A stretch of 64,000 nt of DNA from Sclerodactyla briareus (lineage: Eukaryota; Echinodermata; Holothuroidea; Dendrochirotida; Sclerodactylidae), in the NCBI GenBank assembly GCA_026419785.1, contig JAODTK010005121.1, positions 97,361 to 161,360 on the forward strand. The letters are read 5' to 3'. Below, in pieces: positions 62,227 through 64,000 of this stretch. Below the pieces are notes generated by a model that did not search any database, was not told where the DNA came from, and saw nothing but the letters and a program-made list of their open reading frames with translations. The position numbers were made by a program, and so were the translations under genes. Position 1 is the stretch's first letter, and each line of letters opens with the position of its first letter.

Positions 62227-62800
62227 ATCTCGTACTTCTTACTCCAGGGATGGACTTTTCTCAGTCACTCCTTTCACTCCATACAATGTTTGACTAATTA
62301 GTTGAAGTGAAGAATGAAAAAAAAAAAATCACTGAAATGAATATGAAAGTATAAAAAGGTGAGGACTTACAACATTACAGTAAGATGTGCTTGTTCTTAG
62401 TACAACCGAGTGAGGTTGCATTAGTAGATTGTGTGAATGTTTGTATACAAGCGATTTACGGATTTACGGTATTGGTCAAAATGGATCGAAACGCTTATTC
62501 AGAGGCGAATCGATTCCACTCAATTAGTGCTGCAAAAACCGTACCTGTGCGATGGAATCACCATGGCCATAGTGACGAAAAAATGAAAAACTGGTTGGTA
62601 ATCCACCAACATATGAGATTTGAGGGCGCGGGTAAACCGGTAAGCGACCGAGGAGAACGCGCTTAAGTGTTTCAATGCACGCGGGATCGCGCGGGTTGTG
62701 CGGGCGGGAACGCGGGCAACGCGGGCAACGCGGGTAATCCGTTTCCGATTAGCACCTCTTCCAACTTTTACTGTGTATATGCGCTATGAAAAGACGTGTG

Positions 62801-62863
62801 TATTATCATATTTTATTATTATTATTATTATTTTAGTATTATTATATTATTATTATTATTTAT
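62801..62863 (+). repeat. (ATT)n microsatellite, second copy
   Basis: Shorter counterpart of 62119-62226, at the same place in the second 682-base unit. Confidence 0.9.
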
Positions 62864-63295
62864 CAAACACCGGACACGCCATACTGGTTTTTAAACCTAA
62901 ACACCGGTGTTAATTTCTAAGAATCATTGTTCTAAATGGTCAAAGATAGCCTTAAAATACTATTAAAACATAACAATTGACAGGTTTTGGAGATTTGATT
63001 AGCAAAAACTTGACACGTCAATGGTTTGAACATGCAATATGTGTTTCAAATAGGGTTCTGGCGTCAGAAAAATAGAGACAATTGTATAGATATCATCCGA
63101 GGTTGAACAGTAGATGTTGTTTGGAACATTATTTGAACAGAACAATGTTCTTACGCTCCCACCATCGGGCTACAAGTAAGATTGCAGGGAAATTCCCGAA
63201 AATCGATGACGAAATACACGAGGGCACGCGGGCGGGTGGGGTTGGTAAAATCGCAACATGACCGCGGGCGGGCGGACGGGCAGCGTACGGATAAA

Positions 63296-64000
63296 ATCGC
63301 TCACATAAATTTTTAATAGACCCTCGGAATAGCCGTTCGATCACATTTGTCAATCCCTATAATAGCTTACCAGTTACAAAACAGTCAGCCACATCTGCTA
63401 TACAACTCGGTTGTACGAATAACAAGGCACATCCGACTGTAATTTGGAAGCTACAGCGTGTTATACTTTATTTCATTTTATTGATTTTATTATCAACTTC
63501 ACCGAATTGTACAAGATATAAAGTGTATACAAAAAGGAAACCTAATGATCCAATACCCCCCCCCCCTTACCCAGTGTGAGGGAAGAAACTAAACCAGCAA
63601 AGATAATTCAAGCGAAGTGTTTCCGATCATCACAAATTTTCTCAAATTGCCTACTCCCCCAATAGTTTTGAGGATCATATTTATAAACTTGTTAAGGAAG
63701 GGGCATCTGGGGTGGTCAGAACATGTTGGGCTTGAAGCCCCATTTGTGGGCCCTGGGGGCTCATCAGTGTGGGAATCCGCAAAAGCTTCTACTTTTACAA
63801 GTGCTGACAATTGGTCATATTTAATGCGGTCCAACGCCGTACCTAACTTGGGCGTGTTCAGGATCTGTGGTCCCACTCGAGTTCGATTGATTTGTCTTCA
63901 AAGTTACATGTAATAGTCCGTGGGTAGAGGGCCTTTCGGGCCATTTTTTTTTTTTTGGGGTGTTTGCTCTAGGGCCCATATGGGAAATATGCAAAATGCT
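63296..64000. other. No gene recognised
   Basis: Two opposed frames of about 95 codons (63589-63913) without a motif; poly-C near 63558 and poly-T near 63947. Confidence 0.4.

Larger units (their letters stand above)
61910..63295 (+). repeat. GC-block repeat region with 682-base tandem duplication
   Basis: Five or more blocks of TTCCATG-type lead followed by GCGGGCGGGCGGG begin near 61913, 61976, 62029, 62672 and 63256, all in the same orientation. GCGCTAT plus a GTGTATTTATTATT-like run occurs at 62099 and again at 62781, a period of 682. Frames here are chance. Confidence 0.75.

Noticed and set aside
61997-62297. Poly-Leu and poly-Tyr frames
   Set aside because: Artefacts of the (ATT)n microsatellite.
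1-64000. Possible viral, phage, defence-island or biosynthetic cluster
   Set aside because: No replicase, capsid, nuclease, transposase or enzyme domain could be read in any frame; only the ZFP36 gene is supported.

Overview
This 64 kb window is animal nuclear DNA, AT-rich and almost entirely non-coding and repetitive. There are no bacterial-style operons; most open frames are short chance ORFs, many lying inside repeats. The organism is probably a marine deuterostome, most likely an echinoderm. That is an inference from dense palindromic AGGCCTA tracts, short-unit repeats carrying TGACCT words, poly-G/C runs and (ATT)n microsatellites, so a hemichordate or cephalochordate is not excluded.

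One protein-coding gene is certain: a ZFP36/tristetraprolin-family CCCH tandem zinc-finger mRNA-decay factor on the minus strand. Its main exon is 45876-46966. A 107-base upstream exon at 50586-50692 is identified by a consensus donor, an acceptor, matching phase and a family-like N-terminal peptide. A 3.6 kb intron separates them, and the likely 3'UTR (about 45.0-45.9 kb) contains poly(A) signals and UAUUUAU words. The upstream exon has no in-frame ATG, so the true start is unresolved; a CCAAT-containing candidate promoter lies near 51.28 kb.

Layout: 0-5 kb holds a GTG-rich simple repeat, a 137-base foldback (3383-3519) and an interleaved pair of inverted repeats (4378-4520). 5-9.3 kb holds repeat families B, Q, T, C and N. 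9.3-15.6 kb is mostly unassigned. 15.6-25.5 kb holds families E, R, L and P, tRNA-like SINE remnants and an inverted C copy. 25.5-42 kb holds second copies of C, B, R and Q plus N-type units. 42-43.3 kb and 56.8-58.2 kb are two long copies of element A (hairpin ends, internal tandem units). 44.6-51.3 kb is the ZFP36 locus. 59.6-60.4 kb is a minisatellite that switches orientation, and 61.9-63.3 kb is a GC-block tandem duplication with period about 682 bases.

The genes do not form a pathway. The notable content is the ZFP36 gene structure and several non-autonomous repeat families that appear two to five times within this one window.
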